DNA from: JADJSS01 sp964490845
GTDB taxonomy: Bacteria > Bacteroidota > Bacteroidia > Chitinophagales > JADIYW01
Direction: 5' to 3'
NCBI GenBank assembly: GCA_964490845.1
Contig: CAZBED010000004.1
Coordinates: 62,001 to 126,000, forward strand
Length of the DNA: 64,000 bases
Part shown: positions 52,956 to 60,646 of the stretch, in pieces
Layout of the letters: each line of letters opens with the position of its first letter
Position numbering within the stretch: the stretch's first letter is position 1
The notes under the pieces: generated by a model
Databases searched by the model: none
The model's input: only the letters and a program-made list of their open reading frames with translations
What the model was told of the DNA's origin: nothing
Program-made: the position numbers and the translations under genes

Positions 52956-54121
52956 GCGCTGATAAAATTAGTAATTCTGTTTAATGCTTCTTTTAAATCA
53001 TTCTCCGGACTGCACAATGATATGCGTACATAACGTTCTCCTTTGCTGCCAAAAATAAATCCAGGTGTAATGAACACATTAGCTTTGTACAATATTTTTT
53101 CCGTCAATTCTTCAACATGTCCGTAGATATCGGGAATTTTTGCCCATAAAAACATTCCAATTTGTTCTTTATCATACACACATCCTAAGGCATCCATAAT
53201 ATGGTAAGCATAGGTTCTTCTCTTTCGATATTCATTGTTGCGCTGTACATGCCATTCCTCACTATTTGACAACGCTGCAATAGCAGCTTCCTGCAAAGGC
53301 AGGTACATACCGCTGTCCACATTGCTTTTCACTTTTAAGATGGTATCTATATAGGCTTTATCGCCGCTTACCATACCGATACGGGCACCGGCGAGATTAT
53401 GTGATTTACTTAATGAATTTAACTCCAGACAGACATCCATTGCTCCCTCTGTCTGAAAGATGGAAACCGGAATACCTTCATTCAGTACCAGACTGTATGG
53501 ATTGTCATTTATAATTAAAATATTGAATTCCTTAGCCACCTCAATGAGTGTCTTAAAAATTTCAGCATTTCCCTTTGCGCCTGTAGGCATGTTGGGATAA
53601 TTGATCCAGAGTAATTTTGCTTCGTGTAAAGTGGCCTCATTGATATTTGTAAAATCCGGGGCCCAGCCATTTGATTCATCCAAATCATAATAAACAGGCT
53701 CCGCTCCGGCAAGGAAAGTAGCAGAGGTATAAGTCGGATAACCGGGATTTGGAACCAACACTTTATCGCCGGGATTTAAAAAGGCATTGGAAATATGTGA
53801 GATGCCTTCTTTGGAACCCAGCAACGGTAATATTTCAGCATCCGGATTCAATGTAACATCATAAATGGATTTATACCAGTTGCTCATCGCTTTACGCAAT
53901 GCAGGGATACCGATATAACTTTGATACCCATGATTCTTAGGATTCTCCGCAGATTTCTTTAACGCTTCAATCGTTTGTTCTGACGGCGCCTGGTCCGGAT
54001 TGCCGATTCCCAGGTTCAGAATATCTTTACCTTCCGCGCGCAATTGTGCTATCTGCTTCAACTTGGCGGAGAAGTAGTATTCATTTATATGTTGTAATTT
54101 ATCTGCCGGTGGAATAATCAT
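52952..54121 (-). CDS. Class I/II PLP-dependent aminotransferase (aromatic pathway)
   Basis: This 389-residue fold-type I enzyme has NLGIGNPDQAPSEQTIEALK near the N-terminus, YQSYIGIPALRKAM and GSKEGISHISNAFLNPGDKV. WINYPNMPTGA binds the cofactor, and the Schiff-base Lys239 is in LNSLSKSHNLAGARIG. EGDK-like variation is absent, and the C-terminal YVRISLCSPENDL has the substrate-carboxylate Arg. Its place between pheA (1 bp gap) and tyrA (4-base overlap) indicates that it transaminates phenylpyruvate and 4-hydroxyphenylpyruvate, the last step to Phe and Tyr. It resembles LL-diaminopimelate-type aminotransferases, a usual finding for this operon in Bacteroidota. Confidence 0.92.
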   Translation of the reverse strand: MIIPPADKLQHINEYYFSAKLKQIAQLRAEGKDILNLGIGNPDQAPSEQTIEALKKSAENPKNHGYQSYIGIPALRKAMSNWYKSIYDVTLNPDAEILPLLGSKEGISHISNAFLNPGDKVLVPNPGYPTYTSATFLAGAEPVYYDLDESNGWAPDFTNINEATLHEAKLLWINYPNMPTGAKGNAEIFKTLIEVAKEFNILIINDNPYSLVLNEGIPVSIFQTEGAMDVCLELNSLSKSHNLAGARIGMVSGDKAYIDTILKVKSNVDSGMYLPLQEAAIAALSNSEEWHVQRNNEYRKRRTYAYHIMDALGCVYDKEQIGMFLWAKIPDIYGHVEELTEKILYKANVFITPGFIFGSKGERYVRISLCSPENDLKEALNRITNFISA

Positions 54122-54122
54122 A

Positions 54123-54959
54123 TTATTGTAATTTTTCGCCTTGGTTGTATTCTCCTAATACTTTTAATTCTTTTGTCAGCGGCTCAATTTCAGCCAGCAT
54201 TTTATGGTAATCCTCCATTTGCTCAAATTCCAAATCCGCATACATGTAATATTGCCATTCTTCTCCGATAACAGGTAGTGACTGTATTTTGGTAAGATTG
54301 ATATGGTGACTGCCTATTATCGTTAAGACTTTTGCTAAACTTCCGGGATGATGATGCGCCCTGAAACTTAGTGAGGCTTTATTAAAGCCAGCTGAACTCT
54401 CAGTAAGTTTAGTCGAATCTGCCAACACCAGAAAACGAGTGAAATTCCGTTTATTATCGTGAATATCTTTTGCTAAAATTTCCAGCTCATACAACTCCGC
54501 TGCACGCGTGCTGGCAACTGCTCCCCTGTGTTTGATATGATGTTCTTTAATTTCGCGGGCGCTTAATGCCGTATCATTGGATTCTATCAACTGAATTTCA
54601 GGATAATTATCAAAGAAACCTCTGCATTGCAGCAAAGCCATCGGATGAGAATGCACTTCATCTAAATCTTGTATGGTTTGTCCGGGTAATGCCATCAGGT
54701 TCATCTCAATCCTTAGGTACAATTCCCCGATGATAGACAAGTTTGAATTTCTGAGTGAGGCATAATTAGGCAATATAGAACCTGCCAAAGAATTTTCGAT
54801 GGCACATACCGCATAATCTGCCTGATACTGTTTCATAACATCGAATAATTTCGGAAAAGAGGCACATTCTACCGTTTGAATATTATCTCCAAAAAACTGT
54901 AATGCCGCTATCTCGTGAAAAGATGCTTCAAATCCTTGTATGGCTATAGTTGGTTTCAT
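54123..54959 (-). CDS. pheA: Prephenate dehydratase
   Basis: This 278-residue enzyme converts prephenate to phenylpyruvate. The catalytic periplasmic-binding-like domain (1-185) includes IAIQGFEASFHEIAALQFFG, YAVCAIENSLAGSILPNY, VHSHPMALLQCRGFF and AVASTRAAELY. The TRF motif in RNFTRFLVLAD carries the catalytic Thr. A regulatory ACT domain (about 195-270) has KASLSFRAHHHPGSLAKVLT and the ESRP-equivalent KIQSLPVIGEEWQYYMYADL, so the enzyme is likely inhibited by Phe. It is first in the operon pheA - aminotransferase - tyrA - DAHP synthase/mutase. Its start lies 11 bp after the U-run of an attenuator, giving transcriptional control by aromatic amino acids. Confidence 0.95.
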   Translation of the reverse strand: MKPTIAIQGFEASFHEIAALQFFGDNIQTVECASFPKLFDVMKQYQADYAVCAIENSLAGSILPNYASLRNSNLSIIGELYLRIEMNLMALPGQTIQDLDEVHSHPMALLQCRGFFDNYPEIQLIESNDTALSAREIKEHHIKHRGAVASTRAAELYELEILAKDIHDNKRNFTRFLVLADSTKLTESSAGFNKASLSFRAHHHPGSLAKVLTIIGSHHINLTKIQSLPVIGEEWQYYMYADLEFEQMEDYHKMLAEIEPLTKELKVLGEYNQGEKLQ

Positions 54960-54969
54960 ATTGACAGTA

Positions 54970-54998
54970 TAAAAAAAGTCCCGAATGAATCGGGACTA
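54970..54998 (-). terminator. Attenuator terminator/antiterminator of the pheA operon
   Basis: On the minus strand AGTCCCGA-TTCAT-TCGGGACT is a perfect 8-bp stem followed by a run of seven T, ending 11 bp before the pheA start. Its first arm (TAGTCCCG, 54998-54991) is also perfectly complementary to CGGGACTA at 55033-55026, which spans the last codons and stop of the leader peptide. The two pairings are mutually exclusive, as required of an attenuator. Confidence 0.85.
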
Positions 54999-55024
54999 TT
55001 TCTTTATAGTAAACTACAACATTA

Positions 55025-55069
55025 TTAGTCCCGCCAAGAGCGAAAAAAGTAATAGCCGTAGTAAAACAT
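55025..55069 (-). CDS. Aromatic-rich leader peptide of the pheA operon
   Basis: This 14-residue reading frame, MFYYGYYFFRSWRD, has three Phe, four Tyr and one Trp, i.e. eight aromatic residues of 14. It lies 65 bp before the pheA ATG. When aromatic aminoacyl-tRNAs are scarce, a ribosome stalled on the Phe/Tyr codons leaves the CGG GAC TAA end of the frame free. That end can pair with the first arm of the terminator and permit read-through. When they are abundant, the ribosome reaches the stop, covers that segment and the terminator forms. The reading frame and complementarities are seen directly; the mechanism is by analogy with enterobacterial pheA, trp and his leaders. Upstream to 55248 nothing else is seen apart from the candidate promoter. 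Confidence 0.85.
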   Translation of the reverse strand: MFYYGYYFFRSWRD

Positions 55070-55083
55070 TGTATTCATCAGTA

Positions 55084-55114
55084 CAAATTAAAATAGAATT
55101 TGTTTAAAATGCAA
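55084..55114 (-). promoter_or_regulatory. Candidate promoter of the pheA leader
   Basis: On the minus strand TTG (55114-55112), 20 bases, then TTAATTTG (55091-55084), a 7-of-8 match to TAnnTTTG. Transcription would start a few bases before the leader ATG at 55069. Confidence 0.4.
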
Positions 55115-55248
55115 CTATTTCTGTATTAATTCATGGTTAAGCCAAAAAGTTATTGGCAAAAGGTTTGTTTTTTATGCGACATGTTTTAAAATTGCATTCC
55201 TTTACAAGTATCGTGTAATAAAGAAACAGCTTAGAAAGCACAGAAACG

Positions 55249-56070
55249 ATGACAGAAGCACAAAAACTATCCCATTGCGATACAAAGTATCCGGTAATAT
55301 TAGTCAGCGGATTAGGATTTCACGACCAAAACAGAGTATTGAATTACTGGGGATTGATTCCAGACCATCTGAAACAACATGGTTGTGACATATATACCGC
55401 ACATCAGGAGGCTTTTATTTCCATTCCGGATAACGCACTGAAATTGAAATTCAGAATTCTGGATATACTGGAAAAAACAAAGAAGGATAAGATTAACATT
55501 ATCGGCCACTCTAAGGGCGGGCTGGAAGCACGCTATGTTGCCAGCCGTCTGGGTATGGATGAGCATATCTCGAGTATTACCACCCTGGGGTCTCCGCACC
55601 GCGGGACACATTTAGCGGATATAATTTTGGGAAGATTACCACTGCCCAAGTTTGCCACTGCCCGTTTAGTGAACCTGTATGCTACATTGATGGGCGATAA
55701 ACGGCCGGACAGCCTTCGTGCGGTGGTTCAGGTAACCACACAGGGAATGAATCAGTTTAACGAAGAAGTCCCGGATTCGTCTAAAGTGTATTACCAAAGT
55801 TACGCCAGCCATGTCAATAAGGAATACCCAAACATATTATGGAAAACGATTGCCTACATTATACGTCCCTATGAAGGAAAAAATGACGGAATGGTGGGTA
55901 TAGAATCCTGTAAATGGGGTAACTACAAAGGCATCATACAATCGGGTACAGCCTCTTCTGTGAGTCATGCCGATATGGTCGGATTAACCCAGTTTTTTGG
56001 AAATCCGAACTTCGATGCACGTATATTCTTTACGGATGTCATACATGAATTAAAGAAAATGAAACATTGA
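55249..56070 (+). CDS. Lipase-like alpha/beta hydrolase
   Basis: This 273-residue protein resembles bacterial triacylglycerol lipases. YPVILVSGLGFHDQNRVLNYW includes the oxyanion HG-equivalent, and the nucleophile Ser88 lies in NIIGHSKGGLEARY. The LGSPHRGTHLAD motif is typical of lipases that act on long acyl chains. The acid in NDGMVGIESCKWG and a His in VSHADMVGL complete the triad. No signal peptide is seen, so it may be cytosolic or exported by another route. It is divergent from the pheA operon, with about 180 bp between starts of transcription units. Confidence 0.85.
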   Translation: MTEAQKLSHCDTKYPVILVSGLGFHDQNRVLNYWGLIPDHLKQHGCDIYTAHQEAFISIPDNALKLKFRILDILEKTKKDKINIIGHSKGGLEARYVASRLGMDEHISSITTLGSPHRGTHLADIILGRLPLPKFATARLVNLYATLMGDKRPDSLRAVVQVTTQGMNQFNEEVPDSSKVYYQSYASHVNKEYPNILWKTIAYIIRPYEGKNDGMVGIESCKWGNYKGIIQSGTASSVSHADMVGLTQFFGNPNFDARIFFTDVIHELKKMKH

Positions 56071-56121
56071 ATCATTCATCTTTCAAAAGCAGCCTATCCG
56101 TAAAATTGGCATTTTAATTGA

Positions 56122-56129
56122 TATATTTG
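56122..56129 (+). promoter_or_regulatory. -7 promoter element, gene 56146
   Basis: TATATTTG matches TAnnTTTG exactly, ending 16 bp before the ATG at 56146. Confidence 0.45.
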
Positions 56130-56145
56130 CATAAATTTTCTGATA

Positions 56146-56616
56146 ATGCAACGATTTTATGCGCTTGGCTTGCTTCTGTTGTCCGCGGCAACCGCTTTCT
56201 CTCAAAATTATAATACGGATGCCTATACGTTCCATCAGTCTATTGTGGAAGCCCAGCAGAACATTGGTACAGAAGTTTATAATTTCAACCAAAGCGTATC
56301 AGAGCTGAACCTGAAAATACTGAAATTTGAAATCCAAAGAAGTATAACCTTTACCGATAGTCTAAAAGTATATAACAATGAAACAACATATCTGGATGCC
56401 GCAAAAAAATTGTTCCTGTTTTATAAAGACGTTGCTGAACATGAATACACTGAATTGCTGAAAATTGTAGAAGATCCGGAGCTGGAGGCTAAAGATTTCA
56501 AAGCAAAAAAAATTGCTGTTCTGTCTAAAATAAAAGTAAAAGCGAATGCCGTGTATCCGGCCTATAATGCTGCTCAGGAAGCTTATTGTAAGAAATACGG
56601 ATTAAAGCTGGAGTAA
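56146..56616 (+). CDS. Exported helical protein of unknown function
   Basis: This protein of 156 residues has a signal peptide (MQRFYALGLLLLSAATAFSQ). Almost entirely helical sequence rich in Lys, Glu and Ala follows (LNLKILKFEIQRSITFTDSL, AAKKLFLFYKDVAEHEYTEL, KKIAVLSKIKVKANAVYPAY). I recognise no domain. It has its own exact -7 element and converges on the rRNA methyltransferase gene, with 5 bp between stops. It may be periplasmic; a role cannot be inferred. Confidence 0.75.
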   Translation: MQRFYALGLLLLSAATAFSQNYNTDAYTFHQSIVEAQQNIGTEVYNFNQSVSELNLKILKFEIQRSITFTDSLKVYNNETTYLDAAKKLFLFYKDVAEHEYTELLKIVEDPELEAKDFKAKKIAVLSKIKVKANAVYPAYNAAQEAYCKKYGLKLE

Positions 56617-56621
56617 ACATT

Positions 56622-57563
56622 TCACTTAACTATTCGATAGCATTTGCGTTTCAATTTTCCTTCAAAATCAAATGGAGTTGTTTGTCTGGAAATATCTTTT
56701 ATTTTTTTAGAATTCAGTTTTTCCGTATCCAGTACAAATCCTCTGTAATTCGTACTGAATATTATTACACCATTCTCTGATACTATTTCCAGACAGCGGT
56801 TGATAATAGCTGCATGATCACGCTGAATATCGAGCACATCAAGCATTCTCTTGCTGTTGGAAAAAGTAGGCGGATCCAGGATAATCAGGTCGTAAGAATT
56901 TTCCGGAACAGTTTTTAGGTATTGCAATACATCCTCCTGAATAAACTCATGTTTAATATCATCATAGAGTTTATTGTATGTAAGATTTCGCTTTGCCCAA
57001 TTGATATACGTTTTTGATAAATCAACAGTCGTTATTTTGGAAGCACCGCCGGAAGCTGCATACACGGTAAAGCTACCGGTATAGGAAAAAAGGTTCAACA
57101 CCCTTTTTCCGCCTGCTATTTCTCTGATTATCTGACGGGTAATACGATGGTCTAAAAACAAGCCGGTATCCAAATAATCAGAAAGATTGACGATAAAACT
57201 CAGTCCGTTTTCATCCACAATCATCTCTCTCTTTTCCTGAGTCAGTTTAGTGTATTGCCGTTCGCCTTTCTGCCGTTCACGCAGTTTCAGAAATACATGT
57301 TTTTCATCCACACAAAAGACCTGTTGAATAATCTGCAAGGAGGTTTCCAGCCACTCCGTGTATTCTTCGTCTGTCAGTTTATGTTTACTTTTGTATTCGG
57401 CCACATAAATACAATCTTTATAAACATCAATAATAAAAGGAAATTCAGGCAAATCTATATCATATACTCTGTAACACGCTACCTGTTGCTTGCGTGCAAT
57501 TTTACCGATATGTTTATACACCTTCGATAATCGGTTTTCAAAAGACTGGAATTTATCGTGCAA
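56622..57563 (-). CDS. Stand-alone RlmK-type 23S rRNA methyltransferase
   Basis: This 313-residue class I SAM-dependent methyltransferase has an N-terminal substrate-binding region (about 1-125). The Rossmann domain carries motif I VLNLFSYTGSFTVYAASGGA, TTVDLSKTYINWAKRN, and the catalytic-site motif LIILDPPTFSNSKRMLDVLD. The DPPTFSNSKRM segment is characteristic of the C-terminal half (RlmK) of the E. coli RlmKL fusion, which makes m7G2069 in 23S rRNA. Here that half is a separate protein with no RlmL-like half adjacent. Its ATG is 1 bp from the stop of the enoyl-CoA hydratase gene, so the two are coupled. Confidence 0.85.
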   Translation of the reverse strand: MHDKFQSFENRLSKVYKHIGKIARKQQVACYRVYDIDLPEFPFIIDVYKDCIYVAEYKSKHKLTDEEYTEWLETSLQIIQQVFCVDEKHVFLKLRERQKGERQYTKLTQEKREMIVDENGLSFIVNLSDYLDTGLFLDHRITRQIIREIAGGKRVLNLFSYTGSFTVYAASGGASKITTVDLSKTYINWAKRNLTYNKLYDDIKHEFIQEDVLQYLKTVPENSYDLIILDPPTFSNSKRMLDVLDIQRDHAAIINRCLEIVSENGVIIFSTNYRGFVLDTEKLNSKKIKDISRQTTPFDFEGKLKRKCYRIVK

Positions 57564-57564
57564 T

Positions 57565-58326
57565 TTATTTCTTCTTCAGGTTCTCAACAAACTGTCCGAC
57601 ACTCTTTCGTACAGGTTCACTCCACCATTGCTGCAGAAATGTTTTCATCTCAAAATCAGAAATGGAGCTAATGGATTTCAGCTGGTCTTGTTTTAACTGG
57701 CGTTTGGTTATGCGCCATCCTGACTGATTAAATGCCAGGTATTGTTTCAGTTTGGTTTCGGCAGCTTCCAGCACTTTATCGGCCGGCACTACTTCATCCA
57801 CCAACCCAATCTCTTTAGCATGTACCGGCGAATATAATTTCCCTTCCATCAGGTATTGATAAGCAGTCTTTCTGCCTATCCAGTAACTATAAATATCAAA
57901 TATACCGCGTGGTACAACAATGCCAATCGGAATTTCATTTAATCCAATCTTATAGTTTCCGTCAGCCATTACACGATAATCACAACCGATGGCTATGATA
58001 CATCCACCGGCGGGTGAATGTCCGTTAATGGATGCTATCAATGGTTTATCAAAAGCGACCAGATCACAAATCAAATCCATAAAATTGCGCCAGAATTTCT
58101 CAAATTGTTTATCGTCATAAGTATACAATTCCGGCAAATCCAGTCCGGCGGAAAAGAAATTTTCTTTACCGTTTATGATCGCTCCTTCAATACTGTCGTC
58201 TTCCATAAAGTTTTTAAGCGCAATTCTCATTTCCGCCACAAACTCGTGGTTCATCGGGTTTGCCTTTTCTCTGTCCATCTGGATGATGCCGTAATTTTCT
58301 CTCTTAATCAGGTGAATGTGTGCCAT
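57565..58326 (-). CDS. Enoyl-CoA hydratase/isomerase family protein
   Basis: This 253-residue crotonase-fold protein has the oxyanion-hole motifs GKENFFSAGLDLPELY and INGHSPAGGCIIAIGCDYRV. The NEIPIGIVVPRGIFDIY region does not show the usual catalytic Glu pair clearly, so it may be an isomerase (dodecenoyl-CoA isomerase-like) rather than a hydratase. It acts on acyl-CoA thioesters. It is the first gene of a two-gene unit with the RlmK-type methyltransferase (1-bp gap), an association that looks positional rather than functional. Confidence 0.9.
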   Translation of the reverse strand: MAHIHLIKRENYGIIQMDREKANPMNHEFVAEMRIALKNFMEDDSIEGAIINGKENFFSAGLDLPELYTYDDKQFEKFWRNFMDLICDLVAFDKPLIASINGHSPAGGCIIAIGCDYRVMADGNYKIGLNEIPIGIVVPRGIFDIYSYWIGRKTAYQYLMEGKLYSPVHAKEIGLVDEVVPADKVLEAAETKLKQYLAFNQSGWRITKRQLKQDQLKSISSISDFEMKTFLQQWWSEPVRKSVGQFVENLKKK

Positions 58327-58447
58327 GTGTATTTAAATAAATGTTTGCGTGTGAATAAATTAGAAGTATAAGAACAACGAAGATAAAGAAAAAGACAAAA
58401 AATAGTTACAACGTAATATTGTCTTCATCTAAATCCTGTTTATTTGG

Positions 58448-58455
58448 GATATTTT
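58448..58455 (+). promoter_or_regulatory. -7 promoter element, ndh
   Basis: TATTTTTG fits TAnnTTTG and ends 17 bp before the ATG at 58473. It lies after the in-frame TTG at 58419, making that TTG unusable as a start. Confidence 0.45.
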
Positions 58456-58472
58456 TGTGTCAAATTTCAAGA

Positions 58473-59759
58473 ATGGATTTGAAAATACCGTATACGGGGC
58501 AAAAAAGAATCGTAATCGTCGGCGGCGGTTTTGGCGGGATAGAACTGGCCAAGGCTCTGAAGAATCAGGATATACAGATTGTATTATTAGACAAACACAA
58601 TTACCACACGTTTCAGCCACTGCTGTATCAGGTCGCGACAGGCGGCCTGGAACCGGGAAGTATCGCCTATCCTTTGCGAAAATTCATGCAGGACATTCCG
58701 AATGGAATATTCCGTCTGGCAGAGGTCAAAGAGATTGATACCACTCATCAAAAAATACATACGGACATCGGAGATTTACATTTCGATTATCTGGTAATCG
58801 CCACTGGGAGTACCACTAATTTTTTTAAATTTTCTGAAGCGGAAGCAGGCAAGATGCAACAGATGAAGGATATTCCGCAAGCGCTGGATTTACGAAGCTA
58901 TATTCTGGAAAATTTTGAAGAGGCTTTGCTGACATTCGATGAACTCCGGAAAGAAGAATTAATCAATATTGCAATTGTCGGCGGAGGCCCTACCGGTGTA
59001 GAGTTGGCAGGAGCCATTGGTGAAATGCGAAAAAACATTTTACCAAAAGATTATCCGGAACTGGATTTCAGGAAAATGCAAATTCATTTATTTGAAGCAG
59101 GAGATCGTTTATTGTCTGCCATGCATCCGGAAAACTCGGAGAAATCCCTGAAATATGTAAAAAATTTTGGCGTCAATGTATGGCTCAACACCATGGTAAC
59201 CGGATACGACGGAAGAGAATTATCCCTGAATAACGGGAAAAAAGTAAAAACAGATACAGTTATCTGGACTGCCGGTGTGAAAGGAAATCCGATAGCCGGA
59301 CTTTCTGATGAATTAATTACCGGAAACAACAGGATTGTTGTCGACGAATTTTGTCGCGTGAAAGGCTTTGAACATATTTATGCATTAGGCGATGTGGCAT
59401 TGATGTCTCAGGAAACTTTTCCAAAAGGGCATCCGATGGTGGCTCCGGTTGCCATACAACAAGGGCATCTGGTTGCTAACAATATTCTGCGTGAGCTGAA
59501 GAATAAGGAAATCAGGCCGTTTGTATATCTCGACAAAGGTGCAATGGCAACCGTTGGAAGAAATAAAGCCGTTATGGAAAGTAAAGGCATCAGAATGGGA
59601 GGATTTATTGCATGGCTGGCGTGGCTCTTTGTGCATGTGATGACGCTGGTCGGATTCCGCAATAAACTCACCGTAACACTTGGCTGGTTATACAATTATT
59701 TTACGTACGACAGAACCTTGCGGTTGATTATTCGGCCATCCAAACGAAAAGAGGAATAA
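58473..59759 (+). CDS. ndh: Type II NADH dehydrogenase
   Basis: This 428-residue flavoprotein oxidises NADH and reduces quinone without pumping protons. The FAD-binding site is RIVIVGGGFGGIELAKAL (near 11-28). The quinone-side motif FQPLLYQVATGGLEPGSIAYP, the NADH-binding NIAIVGGGPTGVELAGAIGE and a second FAD segment YALGDVALM follow. The C-terminal GGFIAWLAWLFVHVMTLVGF with FTYDRTLRLI forms the membrane-binding helices. The start at 58473 is fixed by the -7 element. It converges on the small Pmp3 gene, whose terminator overlaps its end. Confidence 0.93.
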   Translation: MDLKIPYTGQKRIVIVGGGFGGIELAKALKNQDIQIVLLDKHNYHTFQPLLYQVATGGLEPGSIAYPLRKFMQDIPNGIFRLAEVKEIDTTHQKIHTDIGDLHFDYLVIATGSTTNFFKFSEAEAGKMQQMKDIPQALDLRSYILENFEEALLTFDELRKEELINIAIVGGGPTGVELAGAIGEMRKNILPKDYPELDFRKMQIHLFEAGDRLLSAMHPENSEKSLKYVKNFGVNVWLNTMVTGYDGRELSLNNGKKVKTDTVIWTAGVKGNPIAGLSDELITGNNRIVVDEFCRVKGFEHIYALGDVALMSQETFPKGHPMVAPVAIQQGHLVANNILRELKNKEIRPFVYLDKGAMATVGRNKAVMESKGIRMGGFIAWLAWLFVHVMTLVGFRNKLTVTLGWLYNYFTYDRTLRLIIRPSKRKEE

Positions 59760-59791
59760 AAAAGCCGTCCGGAATCAGTTGGAGGACGGCT
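59757..59791 (-). terminator. Rho-independent terminator of the Pmp3 gene
   Basis: On the minus strand an 8-bp perfect GC-rich stem (AGCCGTCC / GGACGGCT, 13-base loop) is followed by six T. It overlaps the ndh stop codon and lacks a T-run for the plus strand. Confidence 0.8.
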
Positions 59792-59812
59792 CAGAAACAT
59801 AAAAAACCCATT

Positions 59813-59971
59813 TTAGCTTTTAGGATTATTCAGGATAACCAGTGCAGCAATAACACCTGGCACCCATCCAATTAAAGTCAGTATAAATGTAATGACAATA
59901 CTTCCGCATCCTTTATCATAAACAGCCAAAGGCGGAAATAAAATGCTCAACAAAACTCTCCAGATGCTCAT
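59813..59971 (-). CDS. Pmp3/YqaE family small membrane protein
   Basis: This 52-residue protein is almost wholly two membrane helices: RVLLSILFPPLAVYDKGCGS and ITFILTLIGWVPGVIAALVI. The FPP...GCG and LTLIGWVPGVIHA-like patterns are the hallmark of the PMP3/YqaE/UPF0057 family, found in bacteria, yeast and plants and linked with membrane potential and salt or cold stress. It starts at the ATG 59971 and ends 22 bp before a strong terminator. It lies between ndh and hisIE, 64 bp after the end of hisIE on the same strand. Confidence 0.93.
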   Translation of the reverse strand: MSIWRVLLSILFPPLAVYDKGCGSIVITFILTLIGWVPGVIAALVILNNPKS

Positions 59972-60034
59972 TTAATCAATTAATTTGAAGTATAAACAAC
60001 ATTTATACCTGAATTAGTTCCGGAAAGGAGTGTA

Positions 60035-60637
60035 TTATTTATGGCGGTTTTTTAGTACCGCGAGTACTTCATTGAGCGATATATTTTTTTCTGCCAGCAA
60101 AACCAGGAGATGAAAAAACAAATCCGCTGCTTCTCCTTTAAATAACTCATCGTTACTGTCTTTCGCTTCAATGACGACTTCCACAGCTTCTTCGCCTACT
60201 TTCTGGGCTATTTTATTCAGGCCTTTGTCAAATAATAAATTGGTGTAAGAGTTATCTTTCGGGTGTAGTTTTCTGTCCAGAATCAGCGCTTCCAGATAAT
60301 GCAGAAATGAAAATTCATCTTTATTCTTTTCGTACCAGCAGGTATCATTGCCGGTATGACATACAGGGCCAACAGGTTTCACTTTTATTAAGAATGTATC
60401 ATTGTCACAATCCAGTTTAATATCCATCACTTCCAGAAAATTACCGCTCTCCTCTCCTTTTGTCCACAAACGGTTTTTACTGCGGGAGAAAAACGTAACC
60501 TTGTTCAGTGCTTTTGTTTTCGCCAGACTCTCTTCATTCATATACCCCAACATCAGTACTTTTCCAGTCTGGAAATCCTGAATGATGGCCGGCAATAAAC
60601 CGTCCTGTGCTTTTTGAAAGTCCGCTTGCATGCTCAA
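60035..60637 (-). CDS. hisIE: Bifunctional phosphoribosyl-AMP cyclohydrolase / phosphoribosyl-ATP pyrophosphatase
   Basis: This 200-residue fusion performs the second and third steps of histidine synthesis. The N-terminal HisI domain (about 1-110) has VLMLGYMNEESLAKTKALNK, DIKLDCDNDTFLIKV with the metal-binding Asp/Cys, and GPVCHTGNDTCWY with the zinc Cys pair. The C-terminal HisE MazG-like domain (about 112-200) has KVGEEAVEVVIEAKDSNDEL and GEAADLFFHLLVLLAE. It is the third gene of hisA-hisF-hisIE, 9 bp after hisF. Other his genes (G, D, C, B, H) are not in this window. Confidence 0.95.
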   Translation of the reverse strand: MSMQADFQKAQDGLLPAIIQDFQTGKVLMLGYMNEESLAKTKALNKVTFFSRSKNRLWTKGEESGNFLEVMDIKLDCDNDTFLIKVKPVGPVCHTGNDTCWYEKNKDEFSFLHYLEALILDRKLHPKDNSYTNLLFDKGLNKIAQKVGEEAVEVVIEAKDSNDELFKGEAADLFFHLLVLLAEKNISLNEVLAVLKNRHK

Positions 60638-60646
60638 AAATACGTT

